Source: Aquarana catesbeiana (lineage: Eukaryota; Chordata; Amphibia; Anura; Ranidae). Taken from it: a stretch of 64,000 nucleotides of DNA. Below, one piece after another: positions 22,262 through 33,699 of this stretch. Numbering within the stretch: the stretch's first letter is position 1; each line of letters opens with the position of its first letter. Made by a program: the position numbers and the translations under genes. The DNA lies in NCBI RefSeq assembly GCF_042186555.1, contig NC_133328.1, forward strand, positions 61,374,074-61,438,073, given 5' to 3'. The notes under the pieces are model-generated. The model did not search any database, was not told the DNA's origin, and was given only the letters and a program-made list of their open reading frames with translations.

Positions 22262-22480
22262 TTATGGATCCATGCTTTCATGTTGTTTACGCCAAATTCT
22301 GACCCTACCATCTGAATGTCGCAGCTGAAATCGAGACTCATCAGACCAGGCAATGTTTTTCCAATCTTCTATTGTCCAATTTTGGTGAACCTGTGCAAAT
22401 TGTAGCCCCAGTTTCCTGTTCTTAGCTGACGTGAGTAGCACCTGGTGTGGTCTTCTGTTGCTGTAACCCATCTGCTTCAA
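22262..22480 (-). pseudogene. Tc1 transposase fragment
   Basis: The minus-strand frame encodes 72 residues including WSDESRFQLRHSDGRVRIWR, the first catalytic Asp region of Tc1 transposases. Isolated fragment of the broken element at 19331-22610. Confidence 0.9.
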
Positions 22481-22699
22481 GGTTCGATGTGTTGTGCGTT
22501 CTGTTTATTCTGCATAGCTTGGTTGTAACAATTAGTTATTTTAGTTACTGTTACCTTTCTACCATTTTGAACCAGTCTGACCATTCTTCTCTGACCTTGC
22601 TGGCCCGAATCAATGCCAACAAAACCGTGAAAGGCAGCAAAATCCCAGAAAAAACACTAAACTCTATAAAGGAAAGAAAAAGAAAAGTTAAGTGGATTT

Positions 22700-22742
22700 T
22701 AATAATAATAATAATAATAATATAATATATATATAATAATGG
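22700..22742. repeat. AT microsatellite (AAT)n(AT)n
   Basis: AATAATAATAATAATAATAT followed by ATATATATAATAAT. Confidence 0.9.
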
Positions 22743-23618
22743 GATGCTCGTGGAGTAGTACACTGTGAGCTAGCTGAAATATACACTCAAATATCTGTGG
22801 ATTGAAGGGATGGAGGTAAACGTTGTGCACAATATCACTTACCCCCCTGTGTATATCTATAGTATAAGACCTGGAGTTCTGCTTTACACACAAGACCAGT
22901 TCTGAAGAATGTTCCTTTGTCAGACTATCTGTCTGCAGATAATTCATCGTTATCTGTACAAAGTGTTTTTCTAAAGAAAACCAGGAAGTAAAACCTGAAA
23001 GTTGGCAGAAAAAATACAATGTGTACATACAATTCTAACCAGGCATTCACAGTTGGCATTTCATACTTGCATGGAGTAACCTATAACTAATCACATGTTC
23101 TGCAACTTCCTCCAGACATACAGCTTATACTGAGGTTTCTGCCATGGCAACCTCACTGATAAAACTTTAGCAGGGTGACCCTGTGCTACTCGGTAAAATG
23201 GTGGTTTACACCAGATTTTGGGAGAAGCAGGCACACTAATGGCTCAGGTGTCTACAAGCTTCATATTGGAGCTGAATTAGAGCTCAGGGCCCCACATCCT
23301 CAAGAGGGTCAGTGTGTGAAGGGAGCCGTGAGGTACTGGTGCACCGTGCTGAGAGAGAGTCCGGGAGGGACAAGCACAACTAGAGAGCTGCGAGGAAAGA
23401 TACAGAGCTAAGATACAGGGTCTGCACAGAAACACTGGAATGTGTTTGATGGTCAGGAAGGCCAAAAAGGTGTTTGATATTCAGGAAGACCCTGCAGAGG
23501 TACTCAGAGCAGTAAAGCTGTCACAAGAGAGCGAGGAGGCTAAATGTTATGTCTTTGCAGTGATGGTGAGAACCCCCTTCATGGGAAGACCTATCTGTAT
23601 GAACTTTGGCTTGCTTTT
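22743..23618. other. Non-coding stretch, no feature recognised
   Basis: Short frames without recognisable domains, likely single-copy or old repeat sequence. Confidence 0.45.
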
Positions 23619-24515
23619 AACCACTAGCCGACCAGCTCACGCAGATATACTGCGGCAGGTCAGCTCTCCTGAGCGCACTGACATATCTGGATAGCGGCTC
23701 GCATGCCTGTGGGTCCCGCGAACTCGGTGTCTGCCGGCAACCCACAATCGCTCTGTACAGAGGCAGAACGGGGAACTGTTAACAAGGCGATTCCCCATTT
23801 TGCCTAGTGACATGTCAGAGATCTACTGTTCCCAGTGATCGGGAACAGTGATCTCTGTCATTTCCCAGTGAGCCCACCCCCCCCCCCCCCTACAGTTAGA
23901 ACACACCCAGGGAATACACTTAACCCCTTGATCGCCCCCTAGTGTTAACCCCTTCCATGCCAGTGTCATTTTTACATTGATCAGTGCATTTTTTTAGCAT
24001 TGATCAATGTAATAATGTCACTGGTCCCCAAAAAAGTGTCATTTGGGGTCAGATTTGTCCGCCGCAATGTCGCAGTCCCGCTAAAAATTTCAGATCGCTG
24101 CCATTACCAGTAAAAACAATAAAAAATAAATAAAAGTCCCTAAATCTATCCCGTAGTTTGTAGACACGATAACTTTTGCGCAAAACAATCAATATATGCC
24201 TATTGCGATTTTTTTTTTTTTTTACCAAAAATATGTAGAAGAATATATATCAGCCTAAACTAATACATTTTTTTGTTTGTTTTTGTTTTTTTATTTTTTA
24301 TTTTTTTGGATATGTATTATAGCAGAAAGTTAAAATAAATGTTTGTCCTTTTTTGTTTATAGCGCAAAAAATAAAAACCGCAGAGGTGATCAAATACCAC
24401 CAAAAGAAAGCTCTATTTGTGGGTGAAAAAAAGACCTCAATTTTGTTTGGGTACAGCATCGTACAACCGCGCAATTGTCAGTTAAAGCGACGCAGTGGCG
24501 TATCGCAAAAATGGC
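23619..24515 (-). repeat. Ranid-type interspersed repeat, copy B
   Basis: Minus-strand orientation of the repeat at 10773-12545: TTTTAACCACTAGCCGACCA at one end, then TTTTGCGCAAAACAAT, AGGTGATCAAATACCACCAA and CGCAATTGTCAGTTAAAGCG. Confidence 0.8.
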
Positions 24516-24623
24516 CTGGTCAGTGGAGATGGACTCGGGCGTGTTCGCACACTCCACGTGCAGAGCCCGCCAGAAAGTCGGCACGGCACGGCGCTGCGCT
24601 GATCACAGACATCTTTTTGCACA

Positions 24624-24891
24624 AGGGCTTTCACACTGGAGCACTGCGCTGGCAGGATGTCAGGAAAAGTCCTGCCAGCAGCTTCTTTGGTGTGTTTACC
24701 GCTCCTCCACCGCTGCTCCCCATTGAAATCAATGAGGCAGCGCTGGGATACCACCGGCAAAACGGCACTATTGCGGTGCATTGCGGGCGGTTTTAACCCT
24801 TTCTCGGCCGCTAGCGGAGGGTAAAAGCGCCCCGCTAGTGGCCGAAATGAGCCTCTAATCAGACGGTAAAATGCTGCGTGTGAAAGGGCTC
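24624..24891. mobile_element. MITE of the 'CTTTCACACTGG' family, shortened
   Basis: AGGGCTTTCACACTGGAGC at the left and GCGTGTGAAAGGGCTC at the right followed by TTA; shares CCCATTGAAATCAATG and CGGCCGCTAGCGG with 8325-8754. Confidence 0.7.
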
Positions 24892-24910
24892 TTAGTATTC
24901 TCGCTTAATT

Positions 24911-25080
24911 ATACCCTTGAGGAAGGAGATACACATATGTGCTCCGAAACGCGTCAGGTGCAAGAATTCTTGGTTTACTACTTGTACTATGTTGTGATGA
25001 CAGCACTGTAAATTTGCTCTATTGTATCTTTTTTATGTGTTTTTTATATTTTGTACTTATTATATTGAATAAACATTTTT
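24911..25080 (+). ncRNA. Hammerhead-like motif followed by AATAAAC
   Basis: UUGAGGA (24917-24923; C3 mutated to U), an extra A, stem II GGAG (24925-24928)/CUCC (24942-24945) with inner CACA/TGTG pairs, then GAAACGCGUC (24946-24955). Helix I can pair ACC (24913-24915) with GGU (24957-24959), with a mismatch next to the cleavage site. TTGAATAAACATT follows at about 25063. Probably weak or inactive as a monomer. Confidence 0.4.
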
Positions 25081-25320
25081 CAAACTAGATTCATTTTTCT
25101 CAAAGGATTTCTGTGCCTTAAAAGTCCACCACAAGGGGATTTTGTTTCTTTTTCCATATTATTGGATGTGGCACAACCCAATGCTCAATTATAGCCAACT
25201 CACCACTTGCAACTAACCACAGGCAGTGAGACATTTTCCCAAGGTGCGGCTGCAGAGATCAGGAAATGTCTCACTGCCTGTGATTTGCGCAGCTGTCCCT
25301 GAACTCATCCAATGTTATCT

Positions 25321-25681
25321 TATCAGTACATGTACACGGGGTCCTTTATAGTCATTTCTAGGCAGTTGAGTTTAGAAGCTTTTTTTGGAATGCAAAAAAA
25401 TGGGTTCAGACGAATGTTCACAGGATTTTGAAATGCCAAATGCCTGTAACAGCTTGTAAACGCTAATCGCAGTAACTCGCGTTTAGCAGCGTTTCGTTTA
25501 CAGAGGTTTTTCATTTTAACCAAAAAAAATATATGTATATATTTTAAAACGCTTCTAGACGCAAACTCAACTAAATGCAGCATGTAAACGCGGCTAATCG
25601 GACGTTTTTAGATGCCAGTTTCCAGCTGTCAAGTTAAATCATTCAGGAGACGTTGAACTACGTCCCGTGTACATGAAGCCT
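25321..25681. mobile_element. Putative MITE with GTACATGTACACGGG-like ends
   Basis: Left AGTACATGTACACGGGGTCC and right ACGTCCCGTGTACATGAAGC are imperfect inverted repeats. No ORF. Confidence 0.5.
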
Positions 25682-25740
25682 AGACAGGAGAGCTCTCCAA
25701 TCATGACATATGCAACAATAAAATATTCTTTTTTTTTATT

Positions 25741-26022
25741 AGACCGGCCATACACGGAGCAAATTTCTTTCCTGCAAAATAGGCAGTGTTGATGCGGGAA
25801 TCCCGCCTGCCGGGCTATTGTCTTCTCCTGGTGGTGGGGGGGGACCTGCTGGGAGAAGAAAGTGATTATCGCTAGCAGCTGTAGCAGCCGCTAGCGATAA
25901 TGACAAGAGAATCCGGCAGGCTGGTTGTACCCAAGTTGATTGATTAATCGATCAGCTTGGTACATTCAGCCTGCCCATTAACGGTTCGAATTGAAGATTT
26001 GAACCATGTATGGCCTGCCTTA
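25741..26022. mobile_element. MITE with GGCCATACACGG termini
   Basis: AGACCGGCCATACACGGAGC at the left and GAACCATGTATGGCCTGCC at the right. Inner hairpin TTATCGCTAGCAGCTG/AGCGGCTAGCGATAA (about 25867-25900). Confidence 0.7.
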
Positions 26023-26029
26023 CATGGTT

Positions 26030-26800
26030 CAAATCTTAGAGTTAGAACCTAGTTTTCTAGTGCTGTCTGCATTCTCATTAGGTAACTGTCTATATTACAG
26101 TAATCACTGGAAGAACGGAAAAAAAAAGTCACATGCAAATGACCAGATAGCAATAAAAACTTGACAGATGTTCTAACCCATCCCAGTTTTAGGAAAAACC
26201 CTTTTATCAAGCATTTAGCAAATTCAGCTCAACCGGCTTCACAGTGCATGGCTACGATATGTACAATGTATTATCCTGGTGAATCTATGAATGACATCTG
26301 TGAATGGCATGCCTTGTGAATAACTTCAAGTGACATGGGGCTCCATTCGTGAAGTGGCATCTACCGCTTTATAAAAAGCAGTAAAATAGAGCTAACTGTT
26401 TTTCAAAATATTTGGCCATTCACAAGAAAACGTTTCTAAAATACAGCATGCGGTATTTTCCCGAAATATGCGGTATTTTATGTCATCCGATATCCAGTGG
26501 GATGGACACAGTGGAGAAGAACTAGAATCCCTGTTGGTTTTTATTGCTAATAAAGAGGCAAAATGGTTTAAACTGTAGAAATATGCCAACTAACTAAATC
26601 AGTGAGGTCCTTGCAGCATATATGTTAATCCAAAAGAAAAAAGTGACTGGAATACTAGTCAAAGGGAAGCTGCTGTCACAGGACACACGTGGTGTATCAA
26701 AAGCAACTAAGTTAAATTAAGTAAATACAAAATATCTTTAAAAATGTCAAATATATAATGAAAATAGTATCGAAAATCACACACATATATAAATACAGTA
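26030..26800. other. Non-coding stretch, no feature recognised
   Basis: AT-rich. Short frames only, no domain seen. Confidence 0.5.
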
Positions 26801-26811
26801 ATACATTGGAT

Positions 26812-28130
26812 TACAAACATAATTAGTTCCAGAAGCATGCTTGTAATCCAAAGCACTCAGTATATCAAAGCGAGTTTACCCATAGGAAATAATGGAAACT
26901 CAGATAATCCGGTCCACAGCCACTGCTGGTCTATGCAGTACTGCATGTGGCCAGAGGTGCGGGGCGCTGGTGACGCTCTGAGACCGCTCGGGAACAGTGT
27001 TTCCGAGCGTCACCGACACCCCCGCACCTCTGGCCAAATGCGGTACTGCACACCCCAGCGACTTGAATCCTGCTCGTCTTGTGAGACAACGCTCGCAAAC
27101 CGAGTCAGGATTTTAACCCCTTCCCGACCAGCTTCTGCAGTTATACTGCGACAAGTTGGCTCCCCTGTGCATGCCGTCGTAGCTGTACGTCAGCTCTTTA
27201 AGACACTTTAGCAGGCGTGTGCCCCCGCAGCGTGTCCCTGGAGCCGATGTGCGTGCCTGGCGGGTACGATGACCGCCGGGCACCCGCGATCGCTCGTGAC
27301 AGAGTGAAAACTGGGATCTGTGTGTGTAAACACACAAATCCCGGGTTCTCTCAGCGGAGAGGAGACAGATCGTGTGCTCCTACTAAGTAGGAACACAGAT
27401 CGGTCTCCTCCCCTAGTCAGTCCCATCCTCCCCACAGTTAGAATACATATAGGGTGTTAACCCCTTCCCTTCCAATGACATTTATACAGTAATCAGTGGC
27501 TATTTTTAGCTCTGATCGCTGTATAAATGTCACTGGTCAAAAAGTGTCAAAAGTGTCCGATCTGTCCGCTGCAATGTCGCAGTCCTGATAAAAATTGCTG
27601 ATCACCGCCATTACTAGTAAAAAATTTTTTAAAAATGCCATAAATCTATTCGCTATTTTATAGACGCTATGACTTTTGCACAAACCAATCAATATACGCT
27701 TATTGCGTTTTTTTGGTTTTTTAACCAAAAGTATATGGAAGAATACATATCGGCCCAAACTGATGAAGCATTTTTTCTTATTTTGGGATATTTATTACAG
27801 CAAAAAGTACAAAATATTGTGTTTTTTTCTAAATTGTCAATCTTTTTTTGTTTATAGCGCAAAAAATAAAAACCACAGAGGTGATCAAATACCACCAAAA
27901 GAAAGCTTTATTTGTGGGGAAAAAAGGACATAAATTTTGTTTGGGTACAACAACGCACGACCGCACAATTGTCAGTTAAATCGACGCACTGCCGTGTTGC
28001 AAAGAATGGCCTGGTCAGGAAGGGGGCAGATCCTTCCAGGGTTGAAGTGGTTAAAAAAAAAAAAAAACAGCTTGTATTGCAAAACTTTTGTAAACTGCAT
28101 TACTCGCAATCCAAGGTTCCACTGTACTGT
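26812..28130. mobile_element. DNA-transposon MITE ('GGAACCTCGGATTACGAG' family), interrupted copy
   Basis: Left end TTGGATTACAAACATAATTAG…GCTTGTAATCC, right end TTACTCGCAATCCAAGGTTCC. Homologous throughout to the intact copy at 28244-28725 but split by the ranid-type repeat at 27111-28058. Confidence 0.75.
27111..28058 (-). repeat. Ranid-type interspersed repeat, copy C
   Basis: Starts TTTTAACCCCTTCCCGACCA, ends CCAGGGTTGAAGTGGTTAAA; contains ACCAAAAGAAAGCTTTATTT and TTTTGCACAAACCAATCAAT. Inserted in the MITE at 26812-28130. Confidence 0.8.
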
Positions 28131-28243
28131 TCTTCTACAACGTTGTCTTTTTTATTGGTGGAAGAAGACTATTTATACATGTGTGTAATTTTTTATACTA
28201 TTTTCATTCAATATTTGACATTTATAAAGATATATTGTATTTA

Positions 28244-28725
28244 CAGTGGAACCTCGGATTACGAGCATAATCCGTTCCAGGAGAATGCTCGTAATCCAAA
28301 GTACTTGCATATCAAAGCGAGTTTCCCCATTGAAGTCAATAGAAACAAAAATAATTTGTTCCGCATTGACTTCAATGTCATGCAATACCGCATGCGGCCA
28401 GAGGTGGGGGGGCGCTGGAGAGCCTCAGAAACGGCCGGAAAGGCCTGAGGAGACCTCCGCAAACCTCGGAAAGACTCCGTTCCCAAGGTTTGGCGAGGTC
28501 AGCCGAGCTGTCCTCGGGCCTTTCCATGCATTTCCGAATCGATCGGCGCTGCTCGGCTCCGGCGCTCCCCCACCTCAGGCCAAACGCGGTACTGCACACG
28601 CTTTGGCCTGAATCATGCTCGTTTTGCGAGACAACACTCACAAACCGAGTTATGATTTATAAAAATACAGTGCTCATATTGCGAAACGCTCGTTAACCGC
28701 GTTACTCGCAATCCGAGGTTCCATC
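28244..28725. mobile_element. DNA-transposon MITE, intact copy
   Basis: CAGTGGAACCTCGGATTACG at the left and CGCAATCCGAGGTTCCA at the right are inverted repeats, preceded by TA. Tigger/mariner-like by its ends, class not certain. Lies 115 bp from the interrupted copy. Confidence 0.78.
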
Positions 28726-28727
28726 GT

Positions 28728-28985
28728 TCTTAAAGTACAACTAAAGGAAAAACATTTTTTCAGTTTTGGATAGAGTGGAGAGGTATTAGAACACCTATTA
28801 GGTTTGTATTGCTGTCTGTACTCATTAGGGAGATTTCCCCTCTTTATTTGTCTTGTTTGCTATTATCATTGAAAGTGAAATGAAAAGAAAAACCCAAATT
28901 TTGGGTTGTCCCCAGAAAAGTAATAGAGGGGGAATTTTCCCATGGGGACACTAGTTCTAGTGACCTGGGGGATCTCAAGGTATCT
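28728..28985 (+). repeat. Interspersed repeat ('TTTTGGATAGAGTGGAGAGG' family)
   Basis: TTTTGGATAGAGTGGAGAGG, TTAGAACACCTATTAGG and GGGGACACTAGTTCTAGTG recur, in part reversed, at 21877-22160, 36240-36420 and 62265-62625. Confidence 0.7.
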
Positions 28986-31365
28986 AATGTGACTGCTTAG
29001 ATTATAGGGATTGGCGGGGGGTAATGCGGAACAAAATTTGTATTTTTGAGTTTATGTAAACTGACCACCTTGTCCCACCTTGTCCCACCTTGTCCCACCT
29101 TGTCCCACCTTGTCCCTATGTACTCATGTTTAGTAAAAAGTACATTCACATCTTTAGTGTTCCAAAAAGCAGAAGTGGAGATGGCACCCCAACATAAAAA
29201 AACAGCTCTTCCGTAATCAGAGGACACACCCTACTGATACTTGTGGTACCTACTATGTGGTTTTAAAAGCACTGTACAATGGAGGTGGCTTGTTATCCAC
29301 CCTTTTCAGCTGCAGGCGTTTTCTCACAAACAAAATAAAAACCATATTGTTGGTTATAACAAATATACGGCTCGTGCTGTACAAGTCAGCTGGTAAACAT
29401 GTTTATTGTTAATCTGAAGAATTCTCCTTGAAAGTGTGTCCTATAGTTTGAGGTGCTCACACATGCTTACCTAATGCTGCCTGTTTTTGTAATCATTGAG
29501 CTAATGATATGCAGATTTGGGCCTACCAATTCTTGATACCTTGATTTATATGAGTCTAGGGATTAGGTTCAGGTTCTGTGTTATTCTGGATTGAAGAGTT
29601 GTATTTCCAGTGAATTTATGAAAGGTTTGTCATGGATATTTTTTTTTAAACCATAATGCCTGGCGTGGCATTTCACCTATGGCCATCAGACTTAGAAGGT
29701 CCAAAGGGAGGTCTTTTGGATGAGCCAGCCTCCACTATATAAAAAGGGAAAGACACATTTGCCATAGGGTCAGTGATGTGGAAGCTGTGATAGGGAAAGC
29801 TGACAAACTACAGAGAGATTAATGTTAGGTAATAAACTGTACTTTAATTATAATTGTTAGTTCTTTGGACATTTAAACCATTTGCTGCCTTTTTTGCTAT
29901 TATTGGGGGCTTTTCTTTGTCTTTAATTTTATTTTGTGATTTGCTCTCCGTTACATAGTAAACTTTTTTTTTTTTTGCTGCAGAGCATGCCTTTCAAAAG
30001 TGACAAAAGTGGACTTTTGTATCAGGTGCAATATTTTGGGGGTTTTCTTTTTTTTTTTTTAGTTTAATTTTATGCTGATAGGGGCTTTTTCTCAAAACTG
30101 CTCACCAGGAGTTGTTTGCATTCCATACTTACATTGGTTCAGTTTGGCACAATGCAAGCATGAATTACTAATACTTGAGGGACCGCTGAGGAAGCTGGAA
30201 ATCACTGTAGGAGTTGGTGCTACTACATTGATATCCACTGACTCGCAGGGCCTTGTCAAGTCTAAGGCAACCATGTAGGCAGTTGTCCATTGGTTGCTGT
30301 AAAGTTATTGTTATTGTGCCAATGTTACTGTAATTCTAGTGTAGTGTTACTTTAAATATTCAGGCTTATTGTTGCGGGGGTCGAGCCATGTGTGACTTCT
30401 TACTCAACAGATGTGTCATATCCTGTGTTCAGAGGATAAAAATATATCCCAGCCCCAGGGAGAGAGTCCTATGGGAGTAGAGCTGTGAGGACCAACTGCT
30501 GTAATCTAATTTATCCCCTTCATTGTTTCCCCTCCATTGGGCCCATTCTACAGGGAATCCAACTCTCATGGACTTTTTGTTGTAATGGACCTGGCCTAGA
30601 GTCACCAGAGTAAGGCGTTGCAGTCATCATAAAGCGGTGGCTTCCTGGGATGTGGGCCTATAGGGTGTAGTGGATTCAGAATACAGCAGAGATCAAGTGT
30701 TAAGTGTCCAGGGAGGACACCAGTGTCTGGTGAGGGGTGGTGCATTTCTATATCCCAAACCTGAAGTGCTCAAGGAAACGAGAATTAAAAGGGAGTCTCA
30801 GTGTCGATAGGTACCAGGCATGAGGAGGTTAAATGCTTGGGGACCGAAGTGTGATAAAGTACTAAACTGGCTTGCGGTTTCAAGCCTGCCCTCTAGGGGG
30901 TAAACTCTCACATCCCTCCCTGAACAACTGGATACCCCAATGCACATTGACCACAGGGGTCACTCATTTGGCATCATTGTCATTCATAGAGCACCTTGTA
31001 TTTTTTGTACAAGGCATTCTTTTATTGGATGGGGTGGAGATCATGAAATCCAACCTCTCCTATCACCTCATCCAATCAGGAAATGTGTTGCATATATTGA
31101 TAAAAATACAAGGTGTTTTATAAATGGAGGCAAGTAAGCAAACCCCTGAGATGACTGTGCAGTGGGGCATTTTGCATAGAACCTGAGCAGGAACTGATAG
31201 ATTGCAGCTATCACTGTAGTAGCACCAACAACTAGAGTGATTTACAGATTCCCCAGCAGTCCATTAGGTATGACTGATTAAATGCATACTTACATTGTGC
31301 AATGCTTTACCAATGTAGTTATGAAATACATATAATTCCTGGAGTTCAGATTTAGCATTCACTTG
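28986..31365. other. Non-coding stretch, mostly unassigned
   Basis: Holds the decamer array at 29071-29117. The 30350-30900 region reads like a retroelement flank (ATAAAAATATATCCCAGCCCC, AGAGTCACCAGAGTAAGG) without definable ends. No gene. Confidence 0.45.
29071..29117. repeat. Decamer tandem repeat (CCTTGTCCCA)n
   Basis: Nearly five perfect copies of the 10-base unit. Confidence 0.95.
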
Positions 31366-31368
31366 TTA

Positions 31369-31815
31369 GTGCCGGTTCACACTACAGCGACTTGGGATCC
31401 GACTTGTAAGTCCTCAAGTTGCCTCAAGTTGCTGGACATAAGAAATGCTATAGAAGTAAATGAGAGCCGTCTTAATGCTCCGACTTCAGAAAAGGTTCCT
31501 GTACTACTTCAAGGTGACTTCTAGGCAACTTGTACCCATAGATTTCAATGGAAGTTGCCTCCAAGTCGGATCTCCATCTATATTGAAGCGACTTTACAGG
31601 AAAAAGAAAATAACTTACCCAGGTACTTCCCACGTTTACCCAGACAACCCCCTCCCACACAGCTGATTATTCTGTGATTGGCCGCAGCCAAAGTTGCCTG
31701 TCCTGGAGGCAACTTTAACTCGCGTTGTAAGTTGCGCAAAGTCGCGCTGACGTTGCCTCCAAATCGGCTTGCAAAGTCGCGCTGTAAGTCGGGTTGCCCC
31801 TGTGTGAACCGGCAC
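31369..31815. mobile_element. PIF/Harbinger-like MITE, GTGCCGGTTCACAC termini
   Basis: GTGCCGGTTCACAC at the left and GTGTGAACCGGCAC at the right, perfect inverted ends, flanked by TTA (31366-31368 and 31816-31818). Interior rich in GCGACTT/AAGTCGC phrases. A partial relative lies at 54725-54976. Confidence 0.88.
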
Positions 31816-31818
31816 TTA

Positions 31819-32338
31819 CTGACCATCTGTTCTTGAACCTGCCGTTTGTTCGCAGCATACCGCTGCATTGTTTGAAAGTAAAAAATAAGTTGGGTTATGA
31901 GGTAGGCTATAAACGAAAAGCTGGAGACTAATAATGTGCTTGTAAAAACTGTCCTGGGAGTAGGACATGGGTTTTACATGGTAATCATCAAATACATTAT
32001 ATATATTACATAAAAAGCAATTACATGTCAGGTTCTTTCTCTGTGGAGATAATTTAAGCAATGACGTAATTCTGTTAAAGGGAAAATAAAAAATAATCCC
32101 CAAAACTTCCTCATTTTGAGCTAAAAATGTAACATTTGGAAGTAGTCTTGACATGGTTATCATATTTTACAAGCTTATTGTGTCATCTTTTTAATGATCA
32201 TATTTAATGTGCAGATGCATTGTCATTAGTGGAAGAACTTATCTATGTCAGACAAGTGACAGATGTCAATCTCTATACAATATCTCCCAATTATGTTACA
32301 CTGCGTTTACCTTCCTTCAGAACAAAAATCGTAAGCCA
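31819..32338. other. Non-coding stretch, no feature recognised
   Basis: AT-rich, no domain-bearing frame. Confidence 0.5.
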
Positions 32339-33699
32339 TAGACATGTGCGGTCCATTTCGTTACGAGTTGAAATTCAGACCAATTTTTCGTTATTCGGAA
32401 ATTCAGATGTATCCAAATCTCCAAATTACAATAGTAACAAATTTAAACGAATCCAACACGAAACAAAATTTCGGACGAAATTTCAATTCAAATAGTTTTT
32501 TAATCGACTTTGAATCGTTTTTGAATTTCTGAAGAGAGTAAAATAGAATAGAAAAAAAGGAATAGAATATAAAAGAATAGAATAGAAAAGAATAGAATAT
32601 AAAATGAAAGAATAGAGAAAAAATAGAGAAAAACAGAACAGAATACAAAATAAAGAATAGAAAAAAATAGAATAGAAACAAATAGAATAGAAAATAAATA
32701 CATTGAGTAAAACACAAAAAAATAGAAAATTAAAGAAACAGAAGAAAATAGAATAGAAAATAAAGGAATAAAATACAGTAAAATAGAAAAAAATATAAAC
32801 ATCTTCTGAAATTTGAATTTGAAATAGAATAAATTTGAATATTGAATAGAAAAGAATAGAATAGAATACAATAGAATAGAATAGAAAAAAAACAATAGAA
32901 TAAAATAGAATATAATCATCTTCCGAAATTCGAATTTCCAATAGTATAAATTCAAATTTGAATAGAAAAGAATAGAATAGAAAAGAATAGAATAGAATTC
33001 AAAAAACAATAAAATAGAAAAAGAATATAACCATTTCCCAAAATTCAAATAGAATACATTTGAATACGAATAGAATAAAAAAATAGATTAGAATAGAATA
33101 GAAAATAAAAGAATATAATTAACTATAATAAAAAAGAAAAGAATAGAATAGAATTAACATAACCATCTTCCAAAATTCAAACAGAATAGAATATAATGGA
33201 ATAGAAAATAAAATAGAAAGAATAGACTAGAATAAACAATAGACTAGAATAGAATCTAACAATATAACCGATTTCTGAAATTCGAATTTCGAATAGAATA
33301 CATTTGAATAGAATCGAAAAGAAAAAAATATAATAGAAAAGAATAGAATAGAAAATAAAAGAATAGAATGGAAAAAACAATAGAATATAATGTAATAGAA
33401 AGAATATAACTATCTTCCAAAATTGGAATTTCAAATAGAATACATTTGATTTTGAATCAAATTCGAATGGAATTTGATTCAAATTCTAATGCAATTTAAT
33501 TGGAATTGGAATTGGAATCGATTTGAATTATCAAATTTGGTCGAGGTTCAATTCGACCGAATTCCGAACATTTGAATCGATTCAAATTCGAAAAAATGAA
33601 ATGACTTCTGAAAACCAATTTAACTAAATTAATTTATGTAAATGACTAATCGAAATAAAATGAAACAAAAGATTTTTTTTTTGTTCTGCACATGTCTAA
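32339..33699. mobile_element. TIR element filled with AATAG-type pentamer repeats
   Basis: TAGACATGTGCGG at the left and CTGCACATGTCTA at the right are inverted. Between about 32530 and 33440 the plus strand is almost C-free (AATAGAATAGAAAAGAATAG and variants) with interspersed TTCGAATTTC phrases. The minus-strand Phe/Tyr/Ile/Leu-rich frames are low-complexity artefacts. A partial copy ends at 40571. Confidence 0.75.

Larger units (their letters stand above)
19331..22610 (-). mobile_element. Tc1-like transposon broken by nested insertions
   Basis: Begins TA|CACTCACCGGCCACTTTATT, a terminus I recognise from vertebrate Tc1-like elements. Its own sequence is in three blocks: 19331-19642, 21209-about 21349 and about 22229-22610. 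The blocks rejoin correctly (…GGAGCCATCAG/AAGATGGGTACACTG…). Transposase is antisense. The right terminus was not found. Confidence 0.85.
24521..25310. mobile_element. Foldback element interrupted by later insertions
   Basis: The left part 24521-24620 (GGGCGTGTTCGCACACTCCA, then CACGTGCAGAGCCCGCC) and the right part 25200-25310 (GGCAGTGAGACATT…AATGTCTCACTGCC) match the intact foldback unit at 51851-52076. Between them sit a MITE and a hammerhead-type element. Confidence 0.6.

Noticed and set aside
32483..33048. Phe/Tyr/Ile/Leu-rich minus-strand frames of 152 and 182 codons resembling membrane proteins
   Set aside because: They are the translation of the AATAG pentamer repeat; composition follows the repeat in each frame.
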